DNA of 64,000 nt from CAVQRB01 sp963715055 (GCA_963715055.1 CAVQRB010000010.1:11791-75790); one strand, 5' to 3'; shown: positions 1-9,315, counted from the stretch's first letter. Made by a program: numbers and translations. The notes: generated by a model from the letters alone, not told the origin.

Positions 1-182
1 AGATGACCGCCCGAGATCCCGCCATCGTCATAGCGGTCCGGCAGCAACTCCCACCCTTCGTGCTTCTGGCTGGCGATATATGCCTCACACGCCTCCCGCT
101 GGGCATCCAGCGAGTTGAAGTCCTGATCAAGCCCCTCTTCCGAGCTTTTTCGGGTGTAGATGGCGCAGCGGAGCCGGCGCAT
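1..182 (-). CDS. Large serine recombinase, N-terminal part (cut by window edge)
   Basis: Reading the minus strand from an ATG at 182 gives 60 codons of a resolvase-type catalytic domain: RCAIYTRKSSEEGL, where a Ser in the YTRKSSE block would be the nucleophile, followed by SLDAQREACEAYI and DRYDDGGISGG. These are hallmarks of large serine recombinases, which cut and rejoin DNA at att sites. A GTG lies one codon upstream. The start ATG overlaps the stop of the upstream gene by one base, so the two are translationally coupled. The rest lies outside the window, so completeness cannot be judged. Confidence 0.85.
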   Translation of the reverse strand, partial: MRRLRCAIYTRKSSEEGLDQDFNSLDAQREACEAYIASQKHEGWELLPDRYDDGGISGGH

Positions 183-595
183 CACTGTACTCCGAAGAAC
201 CGGGGGCCAGACCAATGCGCTCCGGTGATGTGTTTGGCGAGTGCGGACAGCGAACGCCAGGACTTGCCGTCCATGATGTAGCCACGGCCTGTCACTTCGA
301 CCTGATACGTTCGCCCGTTCCATTCCCGGACAAGATGCGATCCCGGTTTTGCGATCGTCGCTACTGTCTTGCCAGCTGCGATCTGTTTCAGGCGCCGGGT
401 GGTTTTGACGGACACACCGCCCAGCGCCCGGTTTTGCGCCTCCCAGATCAACACCCGCTTCATAAACTGCGGTGAGAGGTATTTGGGCGGCGGGCGCCCA
501 AACATCTCTCTCCAGCAGTCAAGGCATTCAGTTCGATCGAACGCATCGATTTCGGCAATCCGGCAGCCGAGTTCACAGGCGTACCTGGCACTCAT
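182..595 (-). CDS. DUF2924 family protein
   Basis: 137 aa. It contains the features I associate with DUF2924: CLDCWREMFGRPPPKYLS near the N-terminus, a central KTTRRLKQI segment, GSHLVREWNGRTYQVEV, and a C-terminal ITGAHWSGPRFFGV. Members are typically found next to phage-type serine recombinases in alphaproteobacteria; their role is unknown and DNA binding or recombination directionality is only a guess. It overlaps DUF3489 upstream by 4 bp (ATGA) and touches the recombinase downstream, so the three form one transcription unit. Confidence 0.85.
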   Translation of the reverse strand: MSARYACELGCRIAEIDAFDRTECLDCWREMFGRPPPKYLSPQFMKRVLIWEAQNRALGGVSVKTTRRLKQIAAGKTVATIAKPGSHLVREWNGRTYQVEVTGRGYIMDGKSWRSLSALAKHITGAHWSGPRFFGVQ

Positions 596-855
596 TGGCT
601 GCCGCCTTCTTCAACAATCCGGTACACCGACCCTTTGTCGGTATCGCTGCGGAGAATCACACATCCGGTTTTGCGTTGTGCCGATATCGCGGCACGAGCC
701 GTGTGGGGCTGCCAGCCAAATGCCTTCTGGATCTGCGCAAGTGATGCGCCGGACTTGCGGATCAGCAGCTTCCGCAGCTGCGCCTGGCGCGTGGGTTCGA
801 CGCTGACGCGACTTGATACTCGGGTCGTTGCGTTTGAATTGATTGTTGTAGTCAT
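592..855 (-). CDS. DUF3489 family protein, small winged-helix-like
   Basis: 87 aa from ATG 855, chosen because GTGGAG lies at good spacing upstream and the protein similarity begins there; the open frame runs further upstream without recognisable sequence. The core QLRKLLIRKSGASLAQIQ, then GWQPHTARAAIS and TGCVILRSD, matches the DUF3489 pattern, a helix-turn-helix-like fold. It is first in the DUF3489-DUF2924-recombinase cassette and may regulate it. Function is not established. Confidence 0.8.
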   Translation of the reverse strand: MTTTINSNATTRVSSRVSVEPTRQAQLRKLLIRKSGASLAQIQKAFGWQPHTARAAISAQRKTGCVILRSDTDKGSVYRIVEEGGSQ

Positions 856-1400
856 TGGGTTCTCCACTCTGCGGGCAAAGGCCAATCCCTCGCCCTGTAC
901 TGAGTGGAGCCCGGCACTTCCCGAGCGGCATACTATGTCGACAGTACCGCTCTGCCGCGCCAAGAAGTCCAGTCGTTTATAACCAGAAGGGCGGATTCCG
1001 GACCTTCGCCGCGTTTGCACGGGCTTTGCCTCTGTATCAAGGAAAGCAGCCATTCAAGGCTCTAAGGCTCCAACCATAAATGCCACGGCTGGTATCAAGG
1101 TCGGCAATGCGCAGGAAGCGGGCTTTGCAAAGTTTGGGCCAATTCCCGACAGCGGACATTCAAGGCAAGCGCGGCGAGCGACAGGTCAGAGCTGCGGTCG
1201 GATTGAAATTGCACCTTTCGCTGATGCAGCAAAACCATCGCCCTGTTTGATCCGACTAGCCCGCTGCATGGCAACCACGAAAGCGGCCATTCATCGTTAC
1301 CGCAACGAAGTCAAGCAGGCCCATGACCGAGTTGCGGGTGTGGTTTCAACGGGTCACTCCAACACAGGCTTCAAATTTCTCCACAGGGGTGCCGCGTAGA
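856..1400. other. Gene-free stretch
   Basis: No open frame here resembles a protein family and I see no tRNA or clear repeat. It separates the recombinase cassette from the AraC gene, whose 3' end is at 1401, and probably holds the promoter of the DUF3489 operon. Confidence 0.5.
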
Positions 1401-2423
1401 TTACAGGACATCCTCACGAAAATAGGCATTGCAACGATACTCAGTAGGCGAACATCCCATCCGGCTTTTGAAAAACCTCGTGAAGTCGCCAGCATACGCA
1501 TACCCCAACTCCACTGCGATGCCCGCTACAGTATTCGTTTCGTCCGCCAAAAGCCTGAGCGCCAGATCCAGGCGAATATCTGCAAGAAGTTGCGAATGAC
1601 TTGTGCCAACCTTTGCAAGTTCACGCCGATAACTCCGTTCGCTGATCCCAAAGGCTCTTGCAACGCGCTCGGATAGATTATCGGTAGTAGACGACACGAC
1701 AAATTGAGACAGACAGGATGAAATGGAGGGCTTCATATCCATTGTGGCGGGTTCAGACGTCAACCTGTTGGACTGTTTCTCCATGTTTCCAAGCGTAAAG
1801 CCAGACAAGGCAACATCCAGAACATCAAATGCCAAGCCAAAACCTTTCTTTTTAAGGGCTATCGGGATGTCGCGCAGTTCTTCCGGAAGGTCTTTGTTTG
1901 TCTTAATCTCGGGGAGATGGAGAGCTTTTGGGCGAAGTTTTCGCCCTAGAGCTCGGCGCGCACCCATCAACATGATGCTGAGATTGTATTGTACAACCGG
2001 CCATTCATCTGACCATTCCGTTGCTGAGGTTGTGCGCTCCACCCACAATAAACCGCCTCTGGTCTCACAATAAAACTGTGCTCCGCTGATGTAACGGTTG
2101 AACGTGGCCGTCAAAGCCTGCAGCGCTTCTTGACCCGTCTCCCCAACAGGAAGTGGTATTCCGACCACGGAATGGGTTTCCTGCTTTTCAGACATGTCGA
2201 GGCTAAGGCTTTGGAACAAGAAAGACGGGTCACCTAGTTTTCGATGCACAAGATTGATAAAGTTCTCGGTTGCCGGGAGCGGAACATATCCGGTTGTGTT
2301 TTCAATAACCCAAGCAGGTAAATTCGCACGTTCTGCTAGACGTTCAATTTGCCGCGTCGGCATGGCAGCGGCACTAATCATTGGCTTGAAAGCATGCGCG
2401 GCTACAATGCTTAATTGTCCCAT
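1401..2423 (-). CDS. AraC family transcriptional regulator
   Basis: 340 aa. The C-terminal ~100 residues form an AraC double helix-turn-helix (LSERVARAFGISERSYRREL, then LALRLLADETNTVAGIAVEL and a GDFTRFFKSRMGCSPTEYR end). The N-terminal ~200 residues resemble the arabinose-binding-like domain of the OruR/ArgR-type AraC subgroup. I chose ATG 2423 because GGAGCGAGG sits about 7-9 bases upstream; a GTG eight codons earlier is possible. It is divergent from the sulfatase gene across about 150 bp and is the obvious candidate regulator of it. The effector is unknown. Confidence 0.88.
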   Translation of the reverse strand: MGQLSIVAAHAFKPMISAAAMPTRQIERLAERANLPAWVIENTTGYVPLPATENFINLVHRKLGDPSFLFQSLSLDMSEKQETHSVVGIPLPVGETGQEALQALTATFNRYISGAQFYCETRGGLLWVERTTSATEWSDEWPVVQYNLSIMLMGARRALGRKLRPKALHLPEIKTNKDLPEELRDIPIALKKKGFGLAFDVLDVALSGFTLGNMEKQSNRLTSEPATMDMKPSISSCLSQFVVSSTTDNLSERVARAFGISERSYRRELAKVGTSHSQLLADIRLDLALRLLADETNTVAGIAVELGYAYAGDFTRFFKSRMGCSPTEYRCNAYFREDVL

Positions 2424-2576
2424 ATTTCGTACCTCGCTCCCGAACACTCCACTGCCTGATTACGTCTTCCGCGGACGCAATTGTCTGCCGTGTGGCCGGA
2501 AATGCTAAGAGCGAGTTTACCACAGGTGCTAATGTGCACCACCAAAAATACTTGGAGAAAAGGGAGCTTGATACGA

Positions 2577-4136
2577 ATGGGGACATTCTTTCAAAAAATG
2601 AGCCGGTCAGCAGCGACCGCTGTATTGTGCAGCGGGCTAGCGCTGTCCGCTGTGACCGCAGCGGCACAAGACCAAAAGCCGATGAACTATCTCGTCATAT
2701 GGGGAGATGATGTCGGGTACTGGAACATCAGTGCCTATAACCAAGGCATGATGGGGTATGAGACGCCCAACATTGACCGGATCGCGAATGAAGGGATGCT
2801 GTTTACGCATGCTTACGGCGAACAGTCTTGTACCGCTGGCAGAGCGTCCTTCGTTACAGGTCAGTCGGGATTTCGAACTGGTTTGCTCAAAGTTGGTCTG
2901 CCTGGTGCGGCTGAAGGAATGTCCGAAAAAGACCCCACTGTTGCGGAATACATGAAGTCCGTAGGCTACATGACCGCACAATACGGCAAGAACCACCTTG
3001 GCGACCGGGATGAACACCTTCCGACAAATCACGGGTTTGACGAGTTTTTCGGCAATCTTTATCACCTCAATGCAGAGGAAGAACCTGAAAGCGTAGATTA
3101 CCCGAAAAACCCGGAATTCAAAAAGAACTTTGGGCCACGCGGCGTTATCCGCGCGAGTGCAGACGGCACAATCGAAGATACTGGGCCGCTGACGCGCAAG
3201 CGCATGGAAACGATCGACGAAGAAGTCACTGCGGGCGCGATTGACTTCATGGAGCGTGCCGTCGATCAAGAGAAGCCGTTCTTCCTGTGGTACAACACCA
3301 CTCGGATGCACATAAATACGCGGCTCAAACCAGAGAGTGAGGGCGTAACAGGGCTTGGCGTCTATCCTGACGGAATGGTCGAGCATGACGGCATGGTCGG
3401 CGAAATGCTCGACAAGCTTGAAGAGCTTGGCATCGCCGACAATACTGTTGTGATTTACTCAACCGACAACGGGGCGGAAGTCTTTTCATGGCCTGATGGC
3501 GGCACCACACCGTTCAAGGGTGAGAAGAATGACAACTGGGAAGGCGGCTACCGTGTCCCCATGATGATCAAATGGCCGGGTGTCATCGAACCGGGTCGCA
3601 AATCGAACCAGATCATCAGCCATCTGGACTGGTTTCCGACCTTCATGTCGGCACAAGGTGATGCTGACATGAAAGAACGGATGCTGAGCGAAGCTCCGTT
3701 TGGTGAAGCAAATGAGCCTGTGCACCTCGATGGCTATGACTTTATGCCATACTTCAAAGGCGAAGCCGAAGAAGGGCCGCGCAAGGAGTTCTTTTACTTC
3801 AATGATGGCGGTGATCTTGTGAACCTTCGGTATGGTCGCTGGAAGCTCGTGTTTGCTGAACAACGCGCCGAAGGCTTCGAGGTTTGGGAGGAACCCTTTG
3901 TTCCACTGCGGGTACCAAAGCTGATCGATCTTTATAGCGACCCTTTCGAGCGCGCACAGGAAGAAGCAGCAGGATATACCGCATGGCGGTTTGAGAGACT
4001 TTATCTGCTGGTTCCAGCGCAAGTATTTGTTGGGAAATTTCTTGAAACCTTCAAGGATTATCCACCGCGGCAGGCCCCGGCGAGTTTCTCTATTGATCAG
4101 GTTCTGTCATCTCTGCAGCGCAATCAGGGCGGCTGA
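2577..4136 (+). CDS. Exported type I sulfatase (arylsulfatase family)
   Basis: 519 aa from ATG 2577 with AGGGAG upstream; the open frame extends 32 codons further but that part is not signal-like. Residues 1-30 are a Sec signal peptide ending near TAAAQ. The mature protein has the metal-site GDD at about 43-45 and the formylglycine motif SCTAGRASFVTG, with Cys85 expected to be matured by a formylglycine-generating enzyme. DNGAE and a GGYRVPMMIKWPG block follow, as in arylsulfatases. Length fits the family. Likely periplasmic sulfate-ester hydrolase; the substrate is not evident. Monocistronic, probably under the divergent AraC gene. Confidence 0.92.
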   Translation: MGTFFQKMSRSAATAVLCSGLALSAVTAAAQDQKPMNYLVIWGDDVGYWNISAYNQGMMGYETPNIDRIANEGMLFTHAYGEQSCTAGRASFVTGQSGFRTGLLKVGLPGAAEGMSEKDPTVAEYMKSVGYMTAQYGKNHLGDRDEHLPTNHGFDEFFGNLYHLNAEEEPESVDYPKNPEFKKNFGPRGVIRASADGTIEDTGPLTRKRMETIDEEVTAGAIDFMERAVDQEKPFFLWYNTTRMHINTRLKPESEGVTGLGVYPDGMVEHDGMVGEMLDKLEELGIADNTVVIYSTDNGAEVFSWPDGGTTPFKGEKNDNWEGGYRVPMMIKWPGVIEPGRKSNQIISHLDWFPTFMSAQGDADMKERMLSEAPFGEANEPVHLDGYDFMPYFKGEAEEGPRKEFFYFNDGGDLVNLRYGRWKLVFAEQRAEGFEVWEEPFVPLRVPKLIDLYSDPFERAQEEAAGYTAWRFERLYLLVPAQVFVGKFLETFKDYPPRQAPASFSIDQVLSSLQRNQGG

Positions 4137-4173
4137 TACCGGTTTCGGCTTGGTAACGAGTGAAGCATGTTTT

Positions 4174-4197
4174 GGGGCGCCCAGGTAAGGGCGCCCC
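4174..4197 (+). terminator. GC hairpin after the sulfatase gene
   Basis: GGGGCGCCC, loop AGGTAA, GGGCGCCCC: a perfect 9-bp stem 37 bp past the sulfatase stop. No T-run follows, so intrinsic termination is uncertain; it may instead be a processing or stabilising hairpin. Confidence 0.45.
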
Positions 4198-4588
4198 TCA
4201 CTGGCCAAAACACAGCACGTTTAGTGCAAGTCAAATTGGCTGTAGGTGCCAATAACGATTGTATGTCGAAATACCTCGCAGGTCCGTTAACTCGGCCACT
4301 CAACTGACCGTGCGCGAAGGTCCGGTTTGACCAAACCCGCCGCTTCGGGCTGACAGCGGTCAACGAAGGCAGCGCTTAAAACCGGCAGACGGCAGCCCAT
4401 GGCAAAAATCAGATGCTGCACTGCCGCAAGGCAGCAAGGAGCCCAAAGGCGTTGTTTGCATTAAGCGCAGCGAAGGTCGCTCAGCGCGGGCAGATGGCGG
4501 TAGACCCGGTCATGCGCGCGGCTGGTCTGTGCTGAGCGCTCGGGAGGCATGCGCTGTTTCTGATCACAAGCGAACGCCCGGTCAACGC
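4198..4588. other. Gene-free stretch between convergent genes
   Basis: About 390 bp between the convergent sulfatase and cyclase genes. No coding frame with family resemblance and no repeat that I can match elsewhere in the window. Confidence 0.5.
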
Positions 4589-6466
4589 CTATTCGGGCAA
4601 CCCGGCAAGGCGCAAGAGACCGGTTAGGTGCTCCAGTGCCTCGGGCTTGCCGTAGGGCGCGATGAAGGGGATGTCACGCAGGCGCAACTCGGGCTGCAAT
4701 AGCAGCGCCTCTTCGATTTCCCAGCGTGCATCTTCGACGCGTTCCAATCCCATGTAGGTCGCAGCCAGGAACAGACGTTGCCGCAGCGCCTCGGGGTTTC
4801 GTTCCAAGGCTTCCAGCCCCAGCTCCAGACTTCTCTCGTAGTTGCGCAGGCTGAACTGGATCTCGGACATGGCGTTCAGATAGGGGAACGGTGCACGGGG
4901 GTTTAGCCGCAAAGCATACTGAAAAGAATCCCACCCGGCTTGCGGGTTTCCGGCGTAAAGTCTGTTCCAGCCCTGCAACCCGTACCCGTCGGCGTAATTC
5001 GGGTCGATCTGGACAGCGCGTTTGAACGCCGCTTCCGCTTCCGCGTATTCGCGGCGGAACATGTGCACAAGTCCGAGCGAGGTATAAACCTGCGGCAGGT
5101 CCGGGTCGATCTCGACCGCCTCGAGTGCGATCCGGTAACCCTGCTCCAGCACCTGCTCGTTATCAAGAAGCGCGACGCCGGCGCGGTTCGTGTAGGTGGT
5201 GGCGAGCAAAGCCTTGGCCAGTGCGAAATCAGGATCGATGCGCAGGGCGCGCAGCAGAAAGGCTTGCCCATTCCTGCGGGCGTCTTCGTTGAAGCGCCAG
5301 ATCTCCTCCCAGGCGCGCAGGTAGAGATCATAGGCGTCGAGGCTGCCGGTATAGCGTTTCGACAACCGGCGCCTTTCTTCCTGCGACAGCTCAACCTGAA
5401 GCGCGCCGATGATCTGGGTGGTTACATCGTCCTGCAGCGCGAAGAGGTCCTCGAACTCGCGGTCAAGCCGCGCGCCCCACAGCTGGATGCCGTTCTGGGC
5501 GTCGGTCAGGTTGGCGCTGATCCGCACTTTCCTGCCCGACCGCTGGACCGACCCCGCCACGACGTAGCGCACCCCGAGTTCCGCCCCGACCGAGCGCGCA
5601 TCCATCGACTCGCCACGGTCACGGAACGAGAAGGAGGTGTTGCGCGCGATCACCAGAAGACCGCTCACTTTGCTGAGGTCCGAGATTAGGCTGTCGGCCA
5701 TGCCGTCGCTGAAATAATTTTGCTCGGCGTCGCCCGACAGGTTCTCGAAGGGCATGACTGCGAGCGACGGGCGACTTTCGGAGGCGAGCGACGCCACAGG
5801 CGCCACGGTCGGCGCCAGCATGTCGCGCACCTGCGGCACGAACCACCAAGCCGCGCCAAGCAGCACGACCACCGCCACAAGAACAGCAGGCGCCAGCCGC
5901 CGCAGCACCGGCCGAGGTCTGTTCAAAACGCTATCGCCATCGCCATCGGTGATCCTGAAGACATGCACAGGCTCGGGGATGTTCTTGACCCACTGCGGTC
6001 CGAGGTCTTTAAAGCCAACGCCGTCAAGGTCACGCAGCTGTGCCCGCGCGGCTCCGGCAATGAGGATCGCGCCGGGCTCCGCCAAAGCTTCCAGCCGTGC
6101 CGCCACGTTCACTCCGTCCCCGTAAAGGTCGCCGTCCTGCACGATCACCTCGCCCAGGTTCACACCGATGCGCACCTGCAGCGGTTCGTCCCCCGGCCGC
6201 GCGGCATTGAACGAGGCAAGCCCTTGTTGGATCGCGCGCGCCGCCAGCACCGCCCCCGTGACGCTGGGAAACTCGACCAGCGCTCCATCGCCCATCAGCT
6301 TGACCACACGTCCGCCATGGCCAGTGACGGCACCGTCGAAGACCTCGCGTCGCGCGGCGGTGACACGGGCCAGCGTTCCAGCCTCGTTCGCCGCCATCTG
6401 GCGGCTGTAGCCGACGACATCCATCATCAGGATTGCGGTCAGGCGTTTTTCCACCGACTCGGGCAT
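4589..6466 (-). CDS. Membrane-anchored class III adenylate/guanylate cyclase with TolB-like and TPR regions
   Basis: 625 aa. ATG 6466 is preferred: GGGAGG lies just upstream, and the frame above it is not protein-like. Residues 1-170 form a class III cyclase domain (RLTAILMMDVVGYSRQM with the metal Asp, then VVKLMGDGALVEF and YGDGVNVAARLE). A transmembrane helix follows near 190-210 (PAVLVAVVVLLGAAWWF). Next comes a TolB/FlgO-like domain (SLAVMPFENLSGD, YFSDGMADSLISDLS) and about six TPR-like repeats to the C-terminus. Expected to make a cyclic nucleotide in the cytoplasm and sense by its C-terminal part. Divergent from a second cyclase. Confidence 0.88.
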   Translation of the reverse strand: MPESVEKRLTAILMMDVVGYSRQMAANEAGTLARVTAARREVFDGAVTGHGGRVVKLMGDGALVEFPSVTGAVLAARAIQQGLASFNAARPGDEPLQVRIGVNLGEVIVQDGDLYGDGVNVAARLEALAEPGAILIAGAARAQLRDLDGVGFKDLGPQWVKNIPEPVHVFRITDGDGDSVLNRPRPVLRRLAPAVLVAVVVLLGAAWWFVPQVRDMLAPTVAPVASLASESRPSLAVMPFENLSGDAEQNYFSDGMADSLISDLSKVSGLLVIARNTSFSFRDRGESMDARSVGAELGVRYVVAGSVQRSGRKVRISANLTDAQNGIQLWGARLDREFEDLFALQDDVTTQIIGALQVELSQEERRRLSKRYTGSLDAYDLYLRAWEEIWRFNEDARRNGQAFLLRALRIDPDFALAKALLATTYTNRAGVALLDNEQVLEQGYRIALEAVEIDPDLPQVYTSLGLVHMFRREYAEAEAAFKRAVQIDPNYADGYGLQGWNRLYAGNPQAGWDSFQYALRLNPRAPFPYLNAMSEIQFSLRNYERSLELGLEALERNPEALRQRLFLAATYMGLERVEDARWEIEEALLLQPELRLRDIPFIAPYGKPEALEHLTGLLRLAGLPE

Positions 6467-6990
6467 CAGTCCTCCCATGTGCCAAGGAAAGCCTAATCGC
6501 GGCCCTTCCAGTAACCAAGCGGTTCTGGCAAATCCGAACCGGTAAGTGTGCAACGAATGACCCTGGTCGCGCAGCCATGCGCAGGCGATTTTTTGGTGGA
6601 GCTTGTATAGCCCCGCGATTGACTCAGGGATTTCGTAAATCGGCAGTGTGCTGATGTTATACTTGTCCGGTCGCTGAGATGTCCGCGCCGTCCGCATAGC
6701 GTGAGTTCGCGCCTCCCTTGATTTCGCACACGCCGCGAATGTCGGGAGAGCGGGCCGCAACCGCAGCATCGCGCAGATACAGCGAAGGTCCGGAAAGGGC
6801 CGTCCACGACGACTGTGTTGTGATCTATCGCAACAAATCCGCTGTATCGCCGGAAATCGGATTCGAGCCTATTCTAGAAAGTGTTGCGACTGCAGAAAAT
6901 CAGTGCTTCCAGACCGTGTTCGACTAGTGCCAGATGTTAATCGCTTGTTGGATCGAGCCGTTTCGTTAAGTTTGGCGGTGGAGGGCTACG
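6467..6990. other. Divergent intergenic region between the two cyclase genes
   Basis: About 520 bp with no supported gene. It must hold the promoters of both cyclase genes. An uninterrupted minus-strand frame extends the first cyclase upstream into it, but its translation has no family resemblance. Confidence 0.5.
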
Positions 6991-8637
6991 ATGCGTTCAC
7001 GAATTACAACCCTGATGGCCGTCGACATGGTCGGGTACTCATCCATGATGAACGCCAATCAGGAGGCTGCAATCGAAGCGGTGCGTGAACTCAAGCATCA
7101 CCAACTCGAGCCGGTGCTTTCGGACTTTGGTGGAGAAGTCCTCAAACGCATGGGCGACGGCTGGATAGTCGCTTTTTCCTCGATCAGCGCGGCCTTGGAC
7201 AGTGCCGTTAAAGTGCAAACCAATCTTTATAACCACCCTACCATAAAGCTAAGGATTGGGTGCCATCTGGGCGAAATCATCGAAGATGACGATGACTTTT
7301 ATGGCGCTGGTGTAAACATCACTCAACGCATCCAGACGGAAGCGCCGCCCGGTGGTGTGATGGTCTCGGAAGACTTTTGCCGCCAGCTATCAACCGAAAA
7401 GGCCGCAGTACTGAGCGACGCCGGCGCATTTAACCTAAAGAACATCTCTCAGCCTGTGCGTCTTTTCCAATGGCGACCTGCACCGGGTGCGAAAGGTAAG
7501 TCGGGTGATGTGCCCTCTATCGCAGTCCGAGCCTTTGACTATGCGCCGGTTGATGCTGAGACCGAAGCTCTTGCGGGTGATCTTCGAGATCAGTTGATCG
7601 TGCGGACATCACGGAGGAAAGGTGTGTCTGTTTTCGATGCATCTGCCAAGACAGTAGACGAAGCGACCTATGATTTGCGCGGACGAGTTCGGATCGCCGA
7701 AGGGCGCGGCAGGTTAACCGTCACGCTGATCTCACGTACCGACGCAAGGCCTGTCTGGTCGCAGACATATGAGGCTCTTACGGAAGATATATTCGCATTC
7801 TGTGACAGTGTTCTGGAACGGGCTGAGGGCGATTTGCGTCTGCAAACCAATGCTTTTGATGGGGATCGACTTGTTGGCATCCCTGTCGAGGACCTCAGTA
7901 TATCCGAGCTTCGCGCACGTGCTGCCAACAATTTTTATAAGGTCACGATGGAAAGCTGGGAAGAAGGGCTTGCACTAATGCAACGTGCGATCTCGCTCAA
8001 TCCTCTGGACGGCATGTCGCTTTGCATGCGCGTGGAAGCACAACTCATGCTGCATGGCGCGCGGTACGAGACTATGCCTGGCGACATTCAGAATACATGT
8101 GTGGAGGACTTAAACACTGCCGTAATGCAAATACCCAAGAGCGATTACGTCATTTGGGTCCGCGGAAATTTCCGTCTTTCGGTGCAAGAGGATGTCTTCG
8201 GTGCGCGCGCTGACCTGAAACGCAGTAGGCAGTTGAACCCTGCCTATTTAGAGAACCACGAACTCGAGGGTCAGATTTTACTGCGAGAGTCCGACTTCGC
8301 GGGGGCGGATCTGGCCTTTTCGCGCCTGGTGGAGCGTGGGGAGCAGGATCCGCTGCAACCGTATCGGCTGTTTATGCGTGGCGTCGCGAGGTACTGTGGT
8401 GAAAACTTCGAAGGGGCGGCTCTGGACGCCTCAGCCGCTTATGACTTACGCCCAAATGAAGCTGGTCATCTGAAACTCCGAGCGATGGCGTTGACCGAGA
8501 TGCGACTTCCTGAACAGGCTGAGGCATGCTTAAACGCTGCAAAAAAGCTGTCGCAGAACCCGATGATGAACACAAAGCCTCCGGTCCTGCCGCCTGAATT
8601 TCGCTGGATATTAGATAAACTGAAACCAGGTGCCTAA
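6991..8637 (+). CDS. Soluble class III adenylate/guanylate cyclase with TPR-like C-terminus
   Basis: 548 aa; ATG 6991 is preceded by GGAGGG. The N-terminal ~165 residues are a cyclase domain (RSRITTLMAVDMVGYSSMM, VLKRMGDGWIVAFSS, DFYGAGVNITQRIQ). I see no transmembrane helix, unlike its neighbour. The middle (PSIAVRAFDYAPV onward) resembles a reduced TolB-like domain and the C-terminal half is helical and TPR-like (SWEEGLALMQRAISLNPL). It is probably a diverged paralogue of the neighbouring membrane-bound cyclase. The signal sensed is unknown. Confidence 0.85.
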   Translation: MRSRITTLMAVDMVGYSSMMNANQEAAIEAVRELKHHQLEPVLSDFGGEVLKRMGDGWIVAFSSISAALDSAVKVQTNLYNHPTIKLRIGCHLGEIIEDDDDFYGAGVNITQRIQTEAPPGGVMVSEDFCRQLSTEKAAVLSDAGAFNLKNISQPVRLFQWRPAPGAKGKSGDVPSIAVRAFDYAPVDAETEALAGDLRDQLIVRTSRRKGVSVFDASAKTVDEATYDLRGRVRIAEGRGRLTVTLISRTDARPVWSQTYEALTEDIFAFCDSVLERAEGDLRLQTNAFDGDRLVGIPVEDLSISELRARAANNFYKVTMESWEEGLALMQRAISLNPLDGMSLCMRVEAQLMLHGARYETMPGDIQNTCVEDLNTAVMQIPKSDYVIWVRGNFRLSVQEDVFGARADLKRSRQLNPAYLENHELEGQILLRESDFAGADLAFSRLVERGEQDPLQPYRLFMRGVARYCGENFEGAALDASAAYDLRPNEAGHLKLRAMALTEMRLPEQAEACLNAAKKLSQNPMMNTKPPVLPPEFRWILDKLKPGA

Positions 8638-8789
8638 AGCTAAAGTGGTACATCAGAGACATATCCAAGTGACCGTCTGCGTCGTCCGCTGACCGACATT
8701 TTGGCCAACAAAATGCTGCGCGATGCACGAACGGCTGCAATGACGGGCCGCACCGCAGCATCATGAATGGGTGGTCAATGTCCGGTCTG

Positions 8790-9014
8790 GGCCGATTGTG
8801 TTGAAAAACTCCGAAATTCAAAAATCACAGTTCTTCGGTGAAAGCCCAAAACAACAAGAAGTCAAATGAGATTGTTCTTGAGGAGCGGAGAGCTGACACA
8901 TGAGCAATGGAAGGCCAATTTGACGGACCCCCTCGCCGCCAGAAGCTGGTCGCTCTGTATGGCGAAAAATTTCCCCGATCAGACCCAAAAACGGAGTTTT
9001 TCAACACAATCAGC
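8790..9014. repeat. MITE-like element with 20-bp perfect inverted repeats
   Basis: The 20-mer at 8794-8813 (GATTGTGTTGAAAAACTCCG) recurs inverted at 8992-9011, and outer bases GGC(C/T) extend the match to about 23 bp with one mismatch. The ~180 bp between them encodes no transposase. The terminus resembles those of IS5/IS1182-like elements in alphaproteobacteria, which is from memory. It reads as a non-autonomous derivative or an internally deleted IS. Confidence 0.65.
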
Positions 9015-9059
9015 CGAAGTTGCCCCGGGAGTGCAGTCTACCACAACGAGGTTGGCCTG

Positions 9060-9131
9060 GGGAACGGCTACCTGCGACGACTGTTGGTCGTCGGGGCCAC
9101 TTCTGTCACAAGACGGGCGCCAACCACCGAC
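9060..9131 (+). pseudogene. Short IS110-type transposase fragment
   Basis: Encodes GNGYLRRLLVVGATSVTRRA then PTTD, which matches residues of the IS1111-type transposase just downstream, but the DNA is clearly diverged from it. It is therefore a relic of another IS110 family element rather than a recent duplication. It joins directly to an IS6 remnant at 9132. Confidence 0.75.
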
Positions 9132-9298
9132 ATGCAGCAGATCTTCCACGTTGCGCAGCGACAGCGGGAACCGGACATAGAGCATCACCGCCAGGCGAAT
9201 GATTTCGGGACTGGTTTTGAAGTAGCGAAATGGATCAGGTTTTGTCATCCGACGAGGCTACAAAACCGCCCTGCCCGTCTCAAGCTGGTTTTGTCTGA
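9132..9298 (-). mobile_element. IS6 family remnant (transposase N-terminus plus inner part of left end)
   Basis: From ATG 9248 the minus strand reads MTKPDPFRYFKTSPEIIRLA then VMLYVRFPLSLRNVEDLLH, the start of an IS6 family transposase, and is then cut at about 9132. Between 9249 and 9298 lies the IS6 5' leader. Its terminal inverted repeat is interrupted after TTGTCTGA (9291-9298) by the IS1111-type element; the missing outer end, TGACAGTGCC, reappears at 10677-10686. Confidence 0.8.
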
Positions 9299-9300
9299 TG

Positions 9301-9315
9301 GTGTGGACGGCTCCA
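9301..9315 (+). repeat. Left subterminal inverted repeat of the IS1111-type element
   Basis: GTGTGGACGGCTCCA, the exact reverse complement of 10661-10675. It lies 2 bp inside the inferred left boundary. Confidence 0.8.

Noticed and set aside
5720..6496. 258-aa plus-strand open frame within the cyclase gene
   Set aside because: His/Arg/Gln-rich antisense shadow of the cyclase domain; no family pattern.
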